Assembly: GCF_002043095.1 (NCBI RefSeq)
Contig: NZ_MVOC01000008.1
Location: forward strand, 1 to 64,000
Source of the DNA: Mycobacterium sp. AT1
Lineage (GTDB): Bacteria > Actinomycetota > Actinomycetes > Mycobacteriales > Mycobacteriaceae
Direction: 5' to 3'
Length of the DNA stretch: 64,000 nucleotides
Every line of letters begins with the position of its first letter. Within the stretch, counting starts at the first letter, position 1. Below the pieces are notes generated by a model. The model searched no databases. It had not been told where the DNA came from and saw nothing but the letters and a program-made list of their open reading frames with translations. Made by a program: the position numbers and the translations under genes. This document shows positions 57,514 through 64,000 of the stretch, piece by piece.

Positions 57514-58311
57514 ATGGACCTCGGACTGACCAACGCCCGTGTCGTCGTCACGGGAGGAGCGTCCAACATCGGGCGTGGCATCGTGCACCAGTTCGCCGCG
57601 GAGGGTGCGCGAATCGTGATCAGCGACATCGACGGGCCCCAGGCAGAGAAGGTCAGGGGTGAAGCTCTCGAGCGGGGGGCCGCCGCCGTCGAGTTGGCGA
57701 TCGCCGACCTCACCGGTCCCGATGGGGCGGATCAGGCCATCGGCAGGGCGGTCGACACCTGGGGTGGCGTCGACGTCCTGGTCAACAATGCCGGGTGGTC
57801 GGTCCCGGGTTTCATCGCCACCGATACCGACCGAACCAAGTGGCAGCGGACCATCGAGGTCAACTTCTTCTCGGCGGTGGCGGCCACTCAGGCTGCCCTT
57901 GGCCCGATGAAGGACGCCGGTAGCGGATCCATCGTGTTCATCGCCAGCGATGCGGCATTCGGCCAGATCCGGCAGGGCATCTACGGCGCCTCGAAGGCGG
58001 CAATGGTGGCACTCGCCAGAACCACCGCGCGCGAGCACGGCCGCCACGGCATCCGGTCCAACGTGGTCTGCCCAGGACTCGTCATGCCCGACGGCCCCGA
58101 TGCCATCGGCGCAAGTAGCCTGTGGTCGGTCGGCGAGGACGAGGTGTTCAACCCCAAGCAGATCGAGTTCATGCTCAAGGACACCCCGACGCGCAGCCTC
58201 ACCACCGCCGATGACGTCGGTCGCGCCGTGCTGTGGTTCAGCTCGCCGGTAGCCGCCCGTCAGGTGACCGGCCAGCTGATCTCGGTCAGCGGCGGGTACA
58301 CCATGCCGTGA
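57514..58311 (+). CDS. Short-chain dehydrogenase/reductase
   Basis: A 265-residue classical SDR. Cofactor motif VTGGASNIGRG at about residue 12, NNAG near 93, and the catalytic Tyr-x3-Lys in GIYGASKAAM. It ends GQLISVSGGYTMP. The ATG at 57514 has GGGAGA upstream; a longer frame starts 54 bases earlier without a Shine-Dalgarno sequence. It would oxidise a hydroxyacyl-CoA or alcohol in the pathway. Followed by a TetR gene after 41 bp, likely the same transcript. Confidence 0.92.
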   Translation: MDLGLTNARVVVTGGASNIGRGIVHQFAAEGARIVISDIDGPQAEKVRGEALERGAAAVELAIADLTGPDGADQAIGRAVDTWGGVDVLVNNAGWSVPGFIATDTDRTKWQRTIEVNFFSAVAATQAALGPMKDAGSGSIVFIASDAAFGQIRQGIYGASKAAMVALARTTAREHGRHGIRSNVVCPGLVMPDGPDAIGASSLWSVGEDEVFNPKQIEFMLKDTPTRSLTTADDVGRAVLWFSSPVAARQVTGQLISVSGGYTMP

Positions 58312-58352
58312 CGCAATCACTCTGCCGGCCACCCATTCGTGACGGCCCATAG

Positions 58353-59012
58353 ATGAGCACGGCAGAGCCGACCGGGACCAAGTACGACCGGACGCGAACC
58401 CGGATCCTCGACGCCGCGGCTCACCTGTTGAGCCGCAAGGGTTATGCCGGCACCCGACTATCCGACGTCGCCGAACGTGCCGGAATCCAGACGCCCGCGA
58501 TCTACTACTACTTCACCTCGCGCGACGACCTGATCGAAGAAGTGATGGCGTGCGGCCTTGCCGACATGCGCAACCACCTCACCGAAGCGCTCGCTGCGCT
58601 GCCGCCGGGAACTCCCGCCATCGAAAGGATCGTGGTCGCGGCCGAAGCACATCTGCGGCACGAGCTCCAACTCTCCGACTACACAACGGCTTCCATTCGC
58701 AACCACGGCCAGGTGCCGGCACAGGTGAGAGTGCGAGCCGACGAGGAGGGCGACAACTACGGCGCAGTGTGGCGCCAACTCTTCGACGACGCAGCACGGG
58801 CTGGTGAACTACGGACCGACGTCGACGCCCGGGTCGCCCAGATGCTGGTGATGGGTGCACTCAACTGGACCGCGGAGTGGTGGGACTCCAGCAGCCGTGT
58901 TGCCCTCGACGCCATCGTCGACACCGCGCAGAAGTTCATCAGGAGCGCCCTCTTGCCCGTCGCCCAAGGCGGCAATGCGCCGAAGATCAATCAAGATCAC
59001 ACCCCGCACTAG
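58353..59012 (+). CDS. TetR-family regulator (second of two paralogues)
   Basis: A 219-residue regulator, clearly related to the gene at 51377: RTRILDAAAHLLSRKGYAG, TPAIYYYFTSRDDLIEEVM, DYTTASIRNHGQVPAQVR and LNWTAEWWDSSSR. It lies between the SDR and the thiolase, and a shared-operator copy follows its stop. The recognition helices of the two differ little, so they may bind overlapping sites with different ligands. Confidence 0.9.
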   Translation: MSTAEPTGTKYDRTRTRILDAAAHLLSRKGYAGTRLSDVAERAGIQTPAIYYYFTSRDDLIEEVMACGLADMRNHLTEALAALPPGTPAIERIVVAAEAHLRHELQLSDYTTASIRNHGQVPAQVRVRADEEGDNYGAVWRQLFDDAARAGELRTDVDARVAQMLVMGALNWTAEWWDSSSRVALDAIVDTAQKFIRSALLPVAQGGNAPKINQDHTPH

Positions 59013-59016
59013 ACCA

Positions 59017-59040
59017 TTTTCAAATCTGTGTTAAATTACG
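59017..59040. promoter_or_regulatory. Putative shared operator upstream of the thiolase
   Basis: TTCAAATCTGTGTTAAATTA (59019-59038) ends a few bases before the ATG at 59044, so the thiolase message is probably leaderless. AATCTGTGTTAAA is identical to the site before the acyl-CoA dehydrogenase at 54091. Confidence 0.65.
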
Positions 59041-59043
59041 GGC

Positions 59044-60195
59044 ATGCCTGAAGCCTTCATCGTTGACGCCGTCCGCACCGCAGTGGGTAAGAGAAACGGC
59101 GGATTCGCCGCCGAACACCCGGCAGACATGGCGGCCCACGTCATCAAGACCGTCGTCGGACGCCACGACGTAGATCCCGCCGCCATCGACGACGTCATCC
59201 TTGGTTGTCTCGACAACATCGGCTCCCAGGCCGGTGACATCGCTCGCACCGCCGCCTTGGCCGCGGGGCTACCAGAATCGGTGCCCGGCGTCACGATCGA
59301 CCGGCAGTGTGGATCTGCCCAGCAGGCCGTGCACTTCGCGGCCCAGGCCGTCATGAGTGGCACCTCGGACCTCATCGTGGCCGGCGGCGTTCAGAAGATG
59401 AGCCAGTACCCCATCTTGAGTGCATTCGCCGCAGGCGAACCGTTCGGCAGCACGGATCCCTGGACGAATTGCCGCGGATGGGCGGAACGCTACGGCGACC
59501 AGGAGATCTCCCAGTTCCGCGGCGCCGAGATGATCGCCAGCCAGTGGAACCTGAGCCGAGAAGACAACGAGCGGTTCGCCTTCGAGAGCCACCAGCGGGC
59601 ACTCGCAGCCATCGCCAACGGACACTTCGAACGCGAAATCTCGCCGTACGCCGGAATTTCCGTCGACGAGGGCCCGCGTGCCAACACCTCCCTTGAGAAG
59701 ATGGCCACCCTGGCCACCCTCACCGAGGACGGTGTGTTGACCGCTGCCGTCGCCAGCCAGATCTCCGATGGCGCCGCTGCCCTGCTGATCGCCTCGCAGG
59801 ACGCGGTCGACCGATTCGGCCTCACTCCCCGTGCCCGGATCCACCACATGTCGGTGCGCGGCGCCGACCCGGTGATGATGCTGTCGGCTCCGATCCCCGC
59901 GACCCAGCATGCACTCAAGCGCGCTGGCATGTCGATCGACGACATCGACGCCGTGGAGATCAACGAGGCCTTTGCGCCCGTCGTGCTGGCCTGGCTCGCC
60001 GAACTCGGCGCCGACCCCAAGCGGGTCAACCCCAACGGCGGCGCCATCGCCCTTGGCCACCCGATCGGCTGCACCGGCGCCCGCCTGATGACCTCGCTGC
60101 TGCACGAGCTCGAACGCACCGGCGGCCGGTACGGCCTGCAGACCATGTGCGAGGGCGGCGGACAGGCCAATGTCACCATCATCGAACGGCTCTGA
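59044..60195 (+). CDS. Thiolase (acetyl-CoA acyltransferase, FadA type)
   Basis: A 383-residue thiolase. Catalytic residues are Cys89 (DRQCGSAQQAVHFA), His339 (GGAIALGHPIGCTGAR) and Cys369 (MCEGGGQANV). It cleaves a 3-ketoacyl-CoA to acetyl-CoA (or propionyl-CoA) and a shorter acyl-CoA. No Shine-Dalgarno sequence is visible before the ATG at 59044 and the operator-like site abuts it. The acyl-CoA dehydrogenase starts two bases after its stop, so they form one operon. Confidence 0.94.
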   Translation: MPEAFIVDAVRTAVGKRNGGFAAEHPADMAAHVIKTVVGRHDVDPAAIDDVILGCLDNIGSQAGDIARTAALAAGLPESVPGVTIDRQCGSAQQAVHFAAQAVMSGTSDLIVAGGVQKMSQYPILSAFAAGEPFGSTDPWTNCRGWAERYGDQEISQFRGAEMIASQWNLSREDNERFAFESHQRALAAIANGHFEREISPYAGISVDEGPRANTSLEKMATLATLTEDGVLTAAVASQISDGAAALLIASQDAVDRFGLTPRARIHHMSVRGADPVMMLSAPIPATQHALKRAGMSIDDIDAVEINEAFAPVVLAWLAELGADPKRVNPNGGAIALGHPIGCTGARLMTSLLHELERTGGRYGLQTMCEGGGQANVTIIERL

Positions 60196-60197
60196 GT

Positions 60198-61352
60198 GTG
60201 AAGCGCGCGCTCTACGAAGCCGATCACGAGGCCTATCGCGAGACGGTGCGGGAGTTCCTGGCCCGCGAAGTCGAGCCCCACAAGGACGAGTGGGACCGCC
60301 AGCATTGGATCGACCGGGAGGTCTTCGCAAGGGCAGCCAAGGCGGGCATCTACGCCCTGCAGGTCGACGAGGCCTATGGCGGCGCCGGGGAATCGGACTA
60401 TCGCTACCGGATGATCGTCTGCGAGGAAGTCTCTCGGATCAACGCCCTGTCCTTCGGGCTGACGGTCAGCCTGCAGGACGATCTCGTGTTGCACTATCTG
60501 CTCGACCTCACCAACGACGAGCAGAAGCAGCGCTGGCTGCCAAGTTTTGCATCCGGTGAAATCATCGGCGCGCTGGCGATGACCGAGCCCGGCACGGGAA
60601 GCGACCTGCGCGGTATTCGCACGACTGCCAGACGGGACGGCGACGACTGGATCGTCAACGGCCAGAAGACGTTCATCTCCAGCGGCATCATGTCCGACGT
60701 CGTCGTCGTGGCGGCGCGCACTGGTAACGAGGGCGGCTCAGGGGATCTCAGCCTCTTCGTGGTCGAGCGGGACACCCCAGGGTTCGAACGTGGTCGTCAG
60801 CTGGAGAAGATCGGTCTGCCTGCGCAGGACACCTCGGAGTTGTTCTTCAACGATGCCGTCGTACCGGCGAAGAACATGCTGGGCGAGGAAGGCCGTGGGT
60901 TGCAATACCTGATGAGCCACCTCCCCCGCGAGCGCCTCGGCGTATCTGCGAAGGCAATCGCGACCACACGGGCGATCTTCGAGATCACCGCCGAGTACTG
61001 TCGCCAGCGCAACGCATTCGGCAAGCCGCTGACGGCCAATCAGCACATCCGGTTCGAACTCGCCGACATGGCCACCGAGATCGACATCGCCGAGGCGTAC
61101 GTCGACAAGTCGGTGCTGGCCTACAACGCAGGCGAATTGACCGCTACCGATGCGGCGAAGGGCAAGTGGTTCGTCAGTGAACTGCAGAAGCGCGTCATCG
61201 ACCGGTGCCTCCAGCTGCACGGTGGTTACGGCTACATGTCCGAATACGCGGTGGCACGTGCCTACGTCGACACCCGGATCCAGACGATCTACGGCGGCAC
61301 GACCGAGATCATGAAGGAAATCATCGGACGCGAAATCGCGTCGAAGTCTTGA
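60198..61352 (+). CDS. Acyl-CoA dehydrogenase (LCAD/IVD-like active site)
   Basis: A 384-residue acyl-CoA dehydrogenase. MTEPGTGSDLRG, KTFISSGIMSD and LQLHGGYGYMSEY are in place. The usual catalytic Glu position reads IYGGTTEIM, with Gly instead; enzymes like isovaleryl- and long-chain acyl-CoA dehydrogenase have this and use a Glu on another helix, which here would be in LPRERLG. So its substrate is probably branched, long or bulky. The start is the GTG at 60198, two bases after the thiolase TGA; the longer frame overlaps the thiolase. Confidence 0.93.
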   Translation: MKRALYEADHEAYRETVREFLAREVEPHKDEWDRQHWIDREVFARAAKAGIYALQVDEAYGGAGESDYRYRMIVCEEVSRINALSFGLTVSLQDDLVLHYLLDLTNDEQKQRWLPSFASGEIIGALAMTEPGTGSDLRGIRTTARRDGDDWIVNGQKTFISSGIMSDVVVVAARTGNEGGSGDLSLFVVERDTPGFERGRQLEKIGLPAQDTSELFFNDAVVPAKNMLGEEGRGLQYLMSHLPRERLGVSAKAIATTRAIFEITAEYCRQRNAFGKPLTANQHIRFELADMATEIDIAEAYVDKSVLAYNAGELTATDAAKGKWFVSELQKRVIDRCLQLHGGYGYMSEYAVARAYVDTRIQTIYGGTTEIMKEIIGREIASKS

Positions 61353-61363
61353 GTTTTCGCGGG

Positions 61364-61396
61364 CAGCCGGCCTGAGCGGATCGCTCAGGCCGGCTG
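61364..61396. terminator. Perfect 15-bp hairpin between convergent genes
   Basis: CAGCCGGCCTGAGCG (61364-61378) and CGCTCAGGCCGGCTG (61382-61396) are exact complements with a three-base loop. It lies between the dehydrogenase (plus) and the CAP-domain gene (minus), whose last codons form one arm. No U-run follows. Confidence 0.85.
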
Positions 61397-61876
61397 TCCG
61401 TAGACCGCGACGACGACGGTCCGATCGAATGAGTTCTCCGACCACACCCCGATTGCGGTGTTCGCGCAGTCCTGCATGATGGCCATGTAGGCCGGGTTGT
61501 AGTACCACTGATTGATCAGTTCGATGCCGCTGATGGCCAGGGCGGGATTGATCGCAACGGTCTCGGCGACCTTGCCGTGAAAGCCTGCAGCGTTGGCCCG
61601 ATCCTGCGGTGACGTGCCGTCGGAGCCGAGGTCGCCGTCGAGGCTCCGGTTGTTGAGCACGTCGTTCGTGTGCCACTGGGCCGCCAGCTGCAGTTGGGGG
61701 TTGACCTTGAGATCCGTCGTACAGCCGGCTTGGTGCTGGATCGTGTAGACGTTCTGGGCCACGGCGTTGTTGAGCCGCTTGTTGTCCGCGTTGGCGGGTG
61801 GCGCGGTGGCCAGCACGACCGAGGTCGCCAGGAATGCCGCGCTCAGCGCCAGTCGCTCGACCCGTGGTCGTGTCAT
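61385..61876 (-). CDS. CAP-domain secreted protein
   Basis: A 163-residue exported protein. A signal peptide ends near PANAD, and the mature part has the CAP (SCP/PR-1) pattern: LNNAVAQNVYTIQHQAGC, LQLAAQWHTNDVLNN, VAETVAINPA, QDCANTAIGVW and VVVAVYG. Two cysteines could pair. The ATG at 61876 overlaps the CitE-like stop (ATGA). CAP proteins bind lipids or act as proteases in other organisms. Its place at the end of an operon with a cytochrome-oxidase-like pair is odd. Confidence 0.8.
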   Translation of the reverse strand: MTRPRVERLALSAAFLATSVVLATAPPANADNKRLNNAVAQNVYTIQHQAGCTTDLKVNPQLQLAAQWHTNDVLNNRSLDGDLGSDGTSPQDRANAAGFHGKVAETVAINPALAISGIELINQWYYNPAYMAIMQDCANTAIGVWSENSFDRTVVVAVYGQPA

Positions 61877-62709
61877 TGGTTCTGCCCTTTCGTTGGCAAT
61901 TCGGGGTGGTGCGCGTCGTGGCGTTCGATCAGTCGGCGGGCCCGCTCCAGCACGGGAGCGTCGACCATGTGTCCGTCCACCCGTGACGCGCCGGTCGACG
62001 ATCCGTCCAGCACGGTGCGCGCCCAGCGTAGCTGCGCGGCACTCGGCATGAACGCGGAATTGACCGGTTCGACATGAACGGGATGGATGCACAGCTTGCC
62101 CGTGAAGCCAAGGCGCGCCGCGTATTCGGCGTCGAGTCGGGCGGGCTCTCCGCTCGTCACATCCGTCGTCACGCCGTCCAGCGGCGGTGCGATGCCTGCC
62201 GCAACCGAGGCCATGACGAGGACCGATCGCGCGTGCAGGAGGGCTTCGCGATCGTCTGCCTCCACCCCGACTTCGGTGCTGAAGTCGATGCTGCCGAAGG
62301 CAAGCCGAACGACCTGGGGTGATTCGCAAATCGACGACGCCTGAATGACGCCCGCGGCAGTTTCGACGAGGGCCAGTACCCGGATCTGGTCACCGAGAGC
62401 GTCGACGACGGCCGCGACCCCCTCGGCCGACGCCTTTGGGAGCATCACGACGCACGACGAGCCGCGAAGCGCCGCTATGTCTTTCGTGAACCACGGAGTG
62501 TCGACCGCATTGATGCGGACCGCGGCGGGTAGCCCGCCCGCCAGCCATTCGACGACATGGGAACGCGCGGCGTCCTTCTCGGACGGGGCCACTGCGTCTT
62601 CCAGATCGAGGATGACGCCGTCGGAACCAGATGCCACGGCCTTCGCGAATCGATCGGGTCGATCCCCCGGCACGAACAACAGCGTGCGCGCACCGGTGAA
62701 CGCGTCCAC
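61873..62709 (-). CDS. HpcH/HpaI aldolase, citrate-lyase-beta (CitE) family
   Basis: A 278-residue TIM-barrel lyase. It opens TLLFVPGDRPDRFAKAV, has ILDLEDAVAP (metal-binding acid), ALVETAAGV (Glu) and FGSIDFSTEVG (Asp), and KLCIHPVHVEPVN near the end. Members cleave citramalyl-, malyl- or methylmalyl-CoA or related thioesters. The start is the GTG at 62709, one base after the COX4-like stop; the stop overlaps the CAP gene. With the CoA-transferase at 50077 and the hydratase at 34968 it could form a mesaconyl/citramalyl-CoA route, but the three are far apart. Confidence 0.88.
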   Translation of the reverse strand: MDAFTGARTLLFVPGDRPDRFAKAVASGSDGVILDLEDAVAPSEKDAARSHVVEWLAGGLPAAVRINAVDTPWFTKDIAALRGSSCVVMLPKASAEGVAAVVDALGDQIRVLALVETAAGVIQASSICESPQVVRLAFGSIDFSTEVGVEADDREALLHARSVLVMASVAAGIAPPLDGVTTDVTSGEPARLDAEYAARLGFTGKLCIHPVHVEPVNSAFMPSAAQLRWARTVLDGSSTGASRVDGHMVDAPVLERARRLIERHDAHHPELPTKGQNQ

Positions 62710-62710
62710 G

Positions 62711-62983
62711 TCAGACCACCACCATCGCAGTCGCCGCAACGGCGAACACGACGACCCAGGCGAAGAACACCGTCCGAAGGAGAATCGGTGCGGCCCGCAG
62801 CTCCATGAAGTCTGCGCCGATGAAGGCGATCTTCACGAAGGCAATCAGGATGGTGAGTGTCGCCGCAAGTTCGAATCCGCCACCGAGCCAACCCGATCCG
62901 CTGCCCAGCCACCAGGTGATGCACGTCGCGAGGACGAGGCCGGCGAACACTCTGCCGACCCGGTCGCGCACGATGGCGGTCAT
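62711..62983 (-). CDS. COX4-like small membrane subunit (cytochrome oxidase subunit IV family)
   Basis: A 90-residue protein with three membrane helices, as in prokaryotic subunit IV (CoxF/CyoD type): FAGLVLATCITWWLG, LAATLTILIAFVKIAFIGADFMEL, and TVFFAWVVVFAVAATAMV. It overlaps the COX3-like stop (ATGA at 62980-62983). With the COX3/NorE-like gene it would be an accessory of a heme-copper oxidase or nitric oxide reductase, but the catalytic subunit I is not in the window. Confidence 0.85.
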   Translation of the reverse strand: MTAIVRDRVGRVFAGLVLATCITWWLGSGSGWLGGGFELAATLTILIAFVKIAFIGADFMELRAAPILLRTVFFAWVVVFAVAATAMVVV

Positions 62984-63642
62984 TCGGCACTCACCAGGTA
63001 CGCGATGGCGAAGATCGCCACCCACAGCAGATCGACCATGTGCCAGTAGGACGCGGTCCCCTCGACGACCCGCTGTGTAGCACTCCACGCTCGCCGACGT
63101 CGGCACATCAGCTGCCAGGCCCCGAGTAGCGCGGTCCCGATGACGACGTGCAGCAGGTGCAATCCAGTCAGGATGAAGTAGAAGGTGAAGAACTGCCCCG
63201 TCGCCGGTGTATGTCCCGCGGATATCTCGGCGTAGTACTCGACTGCCTTCAACCCGGCGAAGACGGCTGCACAGGCCATCGCTCCGGCGATCAATCGTCG
63301 GGCAACGACGTGCCGGTCCGCGCGGTGGGCGAACAGGGCTCGAACCACCAGATAGGAACTCAGCAGCAAGACGAGTGTGTTGACCGCGCCAATGGGTTGA
63401 ATCAACTGGTGGGATGCATCTTTGAAGCCGTCGACGTCGGCTCGACGGTCCCACAGGAAGGCAAGCAGGATCGCCGCAAAGATCGTCATGTCGCCGAACA
63501 GGAATATCCACAGCCCGGCCTCGCCAGGAATGTGACCCTGGCTCGTGGTCGCCGCTCGGGCCGGCGCTCGGGTGATGTCGTCGGCTGCGCCACCAAGGAA
63601 TTCGGGCAGCTCGGACTCGGCTCGAGGACTCGGCTGCGTCAT
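62980..63642 (-). CDS. Cytochrome c oxidase subunit III/NorE-like protein
   Basis: A 220-residue membrane protein with five helices. The family start GEAGLWIFLFGDMTIFAAIL is followed by AVNTLVLLLSSYLVVRA and YFILTGLHLLHVVIGTALLG, ending with the YWHMVDLLWVAIFAIAYLV helix. Length and missing first two helices place it with NorE-type proteins rather than aa3 oxidase subunit III. The ATG at 63642 overlaps the previous stop (ATGA). NorE aids nitric oxide reductase in other bacteria; its role here is open. Confidence 0.9.
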   Translation of the reverse strand: MTQPSPRAESELPEFLGGAADDITRAPARAATTSQGHIPGEAGLWIFLFGDMTIFAAILLAFLWDRRADVDGFKDASHQLIQPIGAVNTLVLLLSSYLVVRALFAHRADRHVVARRLIAGAMACAAVFAGLKAVEYYAEISAGHTPATGQFFTFYFILTGLHLLHVVIGTALLGAWQLMCRRRRAWSATQRVVEGTASYWHMVDLLWVAIFAIAYLVSAE

Positions 63643-64000
63643 GTCGCATTCACCGGAGCCGGCGACTCGTCCAGATCCGAGTACTCCTCGATGACCGCCT
63701 TGCGCAGCATGACACCCATGACGACGAGGAAGACGGCGTACGTGGTGAGCGCCAGCCAGAAGATGAAGATGCCCCGCCACGCGAAGGGACCGCTGTGGAA
63801 GAAGAAGGCCAACGGGTCGGGCAGGAACGAGAACGCGATCCAGAAGTTGACGTAGCCCACCCAGCGAGGCAGCGTCCGCCGTTCGTCGTTGAGGATCGCG
63901 ACGCCGATCGCGACGTTCTGAATGATGAAGGGCGCGATCGGCGTGATGAACATCAGCCACGCGATGTCGTTGAGGGTCACCGTCAACTCCGGGCTGCGGT
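63639..64000 (-). CDS. Membrane protein of the COX3-like operon, N-terminus outside the window
   Basis: The frame is open to the last base of the window, so this is the C-terminal part (about 120 residues) of a longer gene. It has three to four hydrophobic segments (IAWLMFITPIAPFIIQNVAIGVA, GYVNFWIAFSFLPDPLAFF, GIFIFWLALTTYAVFLVVMGVML) and ends in an acidic tail EEYSDLDESPAPVNAT. I do not recognise a family. It overlaps the COX3-like gene by 4 bp (ATGA), so it belongs to the same complex or pathway. A TTG at 63986 is a weak internal start. Confidence 0.7.
   Translation of the reverse strand, partial: RSPELTVTLNDIAWLMFITPIAPFIIQNVAIGVAILNDERRTLPRWVGYVNFWIAFSFLPDPLAFFFHSGPFAWRGIFIFWLALTTYAVFLVVMGVMLRKAVIEEYSDLDESPAPVNAT

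Noticed and set aside
57496..58350. 284-codon minus-strand frame
   Set aside because: Antisense to the SDR gene with its YGASK and cofactor motifs.
1..64000. tRNA, rRNA, riboswitch or insertion sequence
   Set aside because: No CCA-type cloverleaf, ribosomal RNA, known riboswitch core, transposase or flanking inverted repeats were recognised on either strand.

Overview
The window is GC-rich actinobacterial DNA and almost certainly comes from a fast-growing Mycobacterium (Mycolicibacterium). The evidence is a complete mce lipid-uptake operon with an MceG-type ATPase, a wax ester synthase/DGAT, MPT51/FbpD-like, MspA-like and DUF732 exported proteins, FurB/Zur-type boxes in front of zinc-free ribosomal protein paralogues, and frequent ATGA/GTGA overlaps with GTG or TTG starts. 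I saw no rRNA, tRNA, CRISPR array, insertion sequence or phage gene. Most of the window is ordinary coding sequence. The species is not identifiable from the sequence alone.

Layout. 1-3.5 kb: end of a WS/DGAT gene, an APH-like/AAA fusion (Rv2004c type) and an Acg-like nitroreductase, with DosR-like half-sites between the divergent pair. 3.5-7.5 kb: a ferredoxin, ferredoxin reductase, P450 and zinc alcohol dehydrogenase operon on the minus strand. 7.5-14 kb: a zinc-starvation island with five Zur-box-like palindromes, two CobW-type proteins (one with degenerate GTPase and metal motifs), ZnuABC, and cysteine-free L31, L33, S14 and S18. 14-25 kb: paired two-cysteine secreted proteins, an ArnT-like glycosyltransferase, then a minus-strand run of response regulator, histidine kinase, MspA-like porin, secreted poly-Asp peptide, VTC-domain polyphosphate polymerase, DUF4956 membrane protein, CotH-kinase protein and a second response regulator. 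24.7-34.9 kb: Pro-rich small secreted proteins, a GH27 lipoprotein, an acyltransferase with a divergent TetR and a perfect operator palindrome, a GT2-GtrA plus ArnT-like pair, and a secreted glycosidase with a Ser/Thr tail.

35-49.3 kb is one long minus-strand mce operon: yrbEA, yrbEB, mceA to mceF, two Mce-associated proteins, an FbpD-like protein, a small secreted protein, MceG, a hypothetical protein and an HTD2/MaoC-type hydratase. Having MceG and FbpD-like genes inside the transcription unit is unusual. 49.6-61.4 kb is a CoA-ester catabolic region with a class III CoA-transferase, two acyl-CoA dehydrogenases, a thiolase, an SDR, a quinone oxidoreductase, NIPSNAP, ferredoxin and its reductase, two paralogous TetR regulators and one MarR. 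Several promoters there share a TTTAA-N6-TTAAA-like element, which points to one regulon. It also carries a decayed alpha/beta hydrolase gene. 61.4-64 kb is a tightly overlapping operon of a membrane protein, COX3/NorE-like and COX4-like subunits, a CitE-like lyase and a CAP-domain secreted protein.

The best candidates for something undescribed are the VTC-DUF4956-CotH envelope module with its regulators, porin-like and poly-Asp proteins; the extended mce operon; the operator-sharing CoA regulon; and the possible tie between Zur and the P450 operon.
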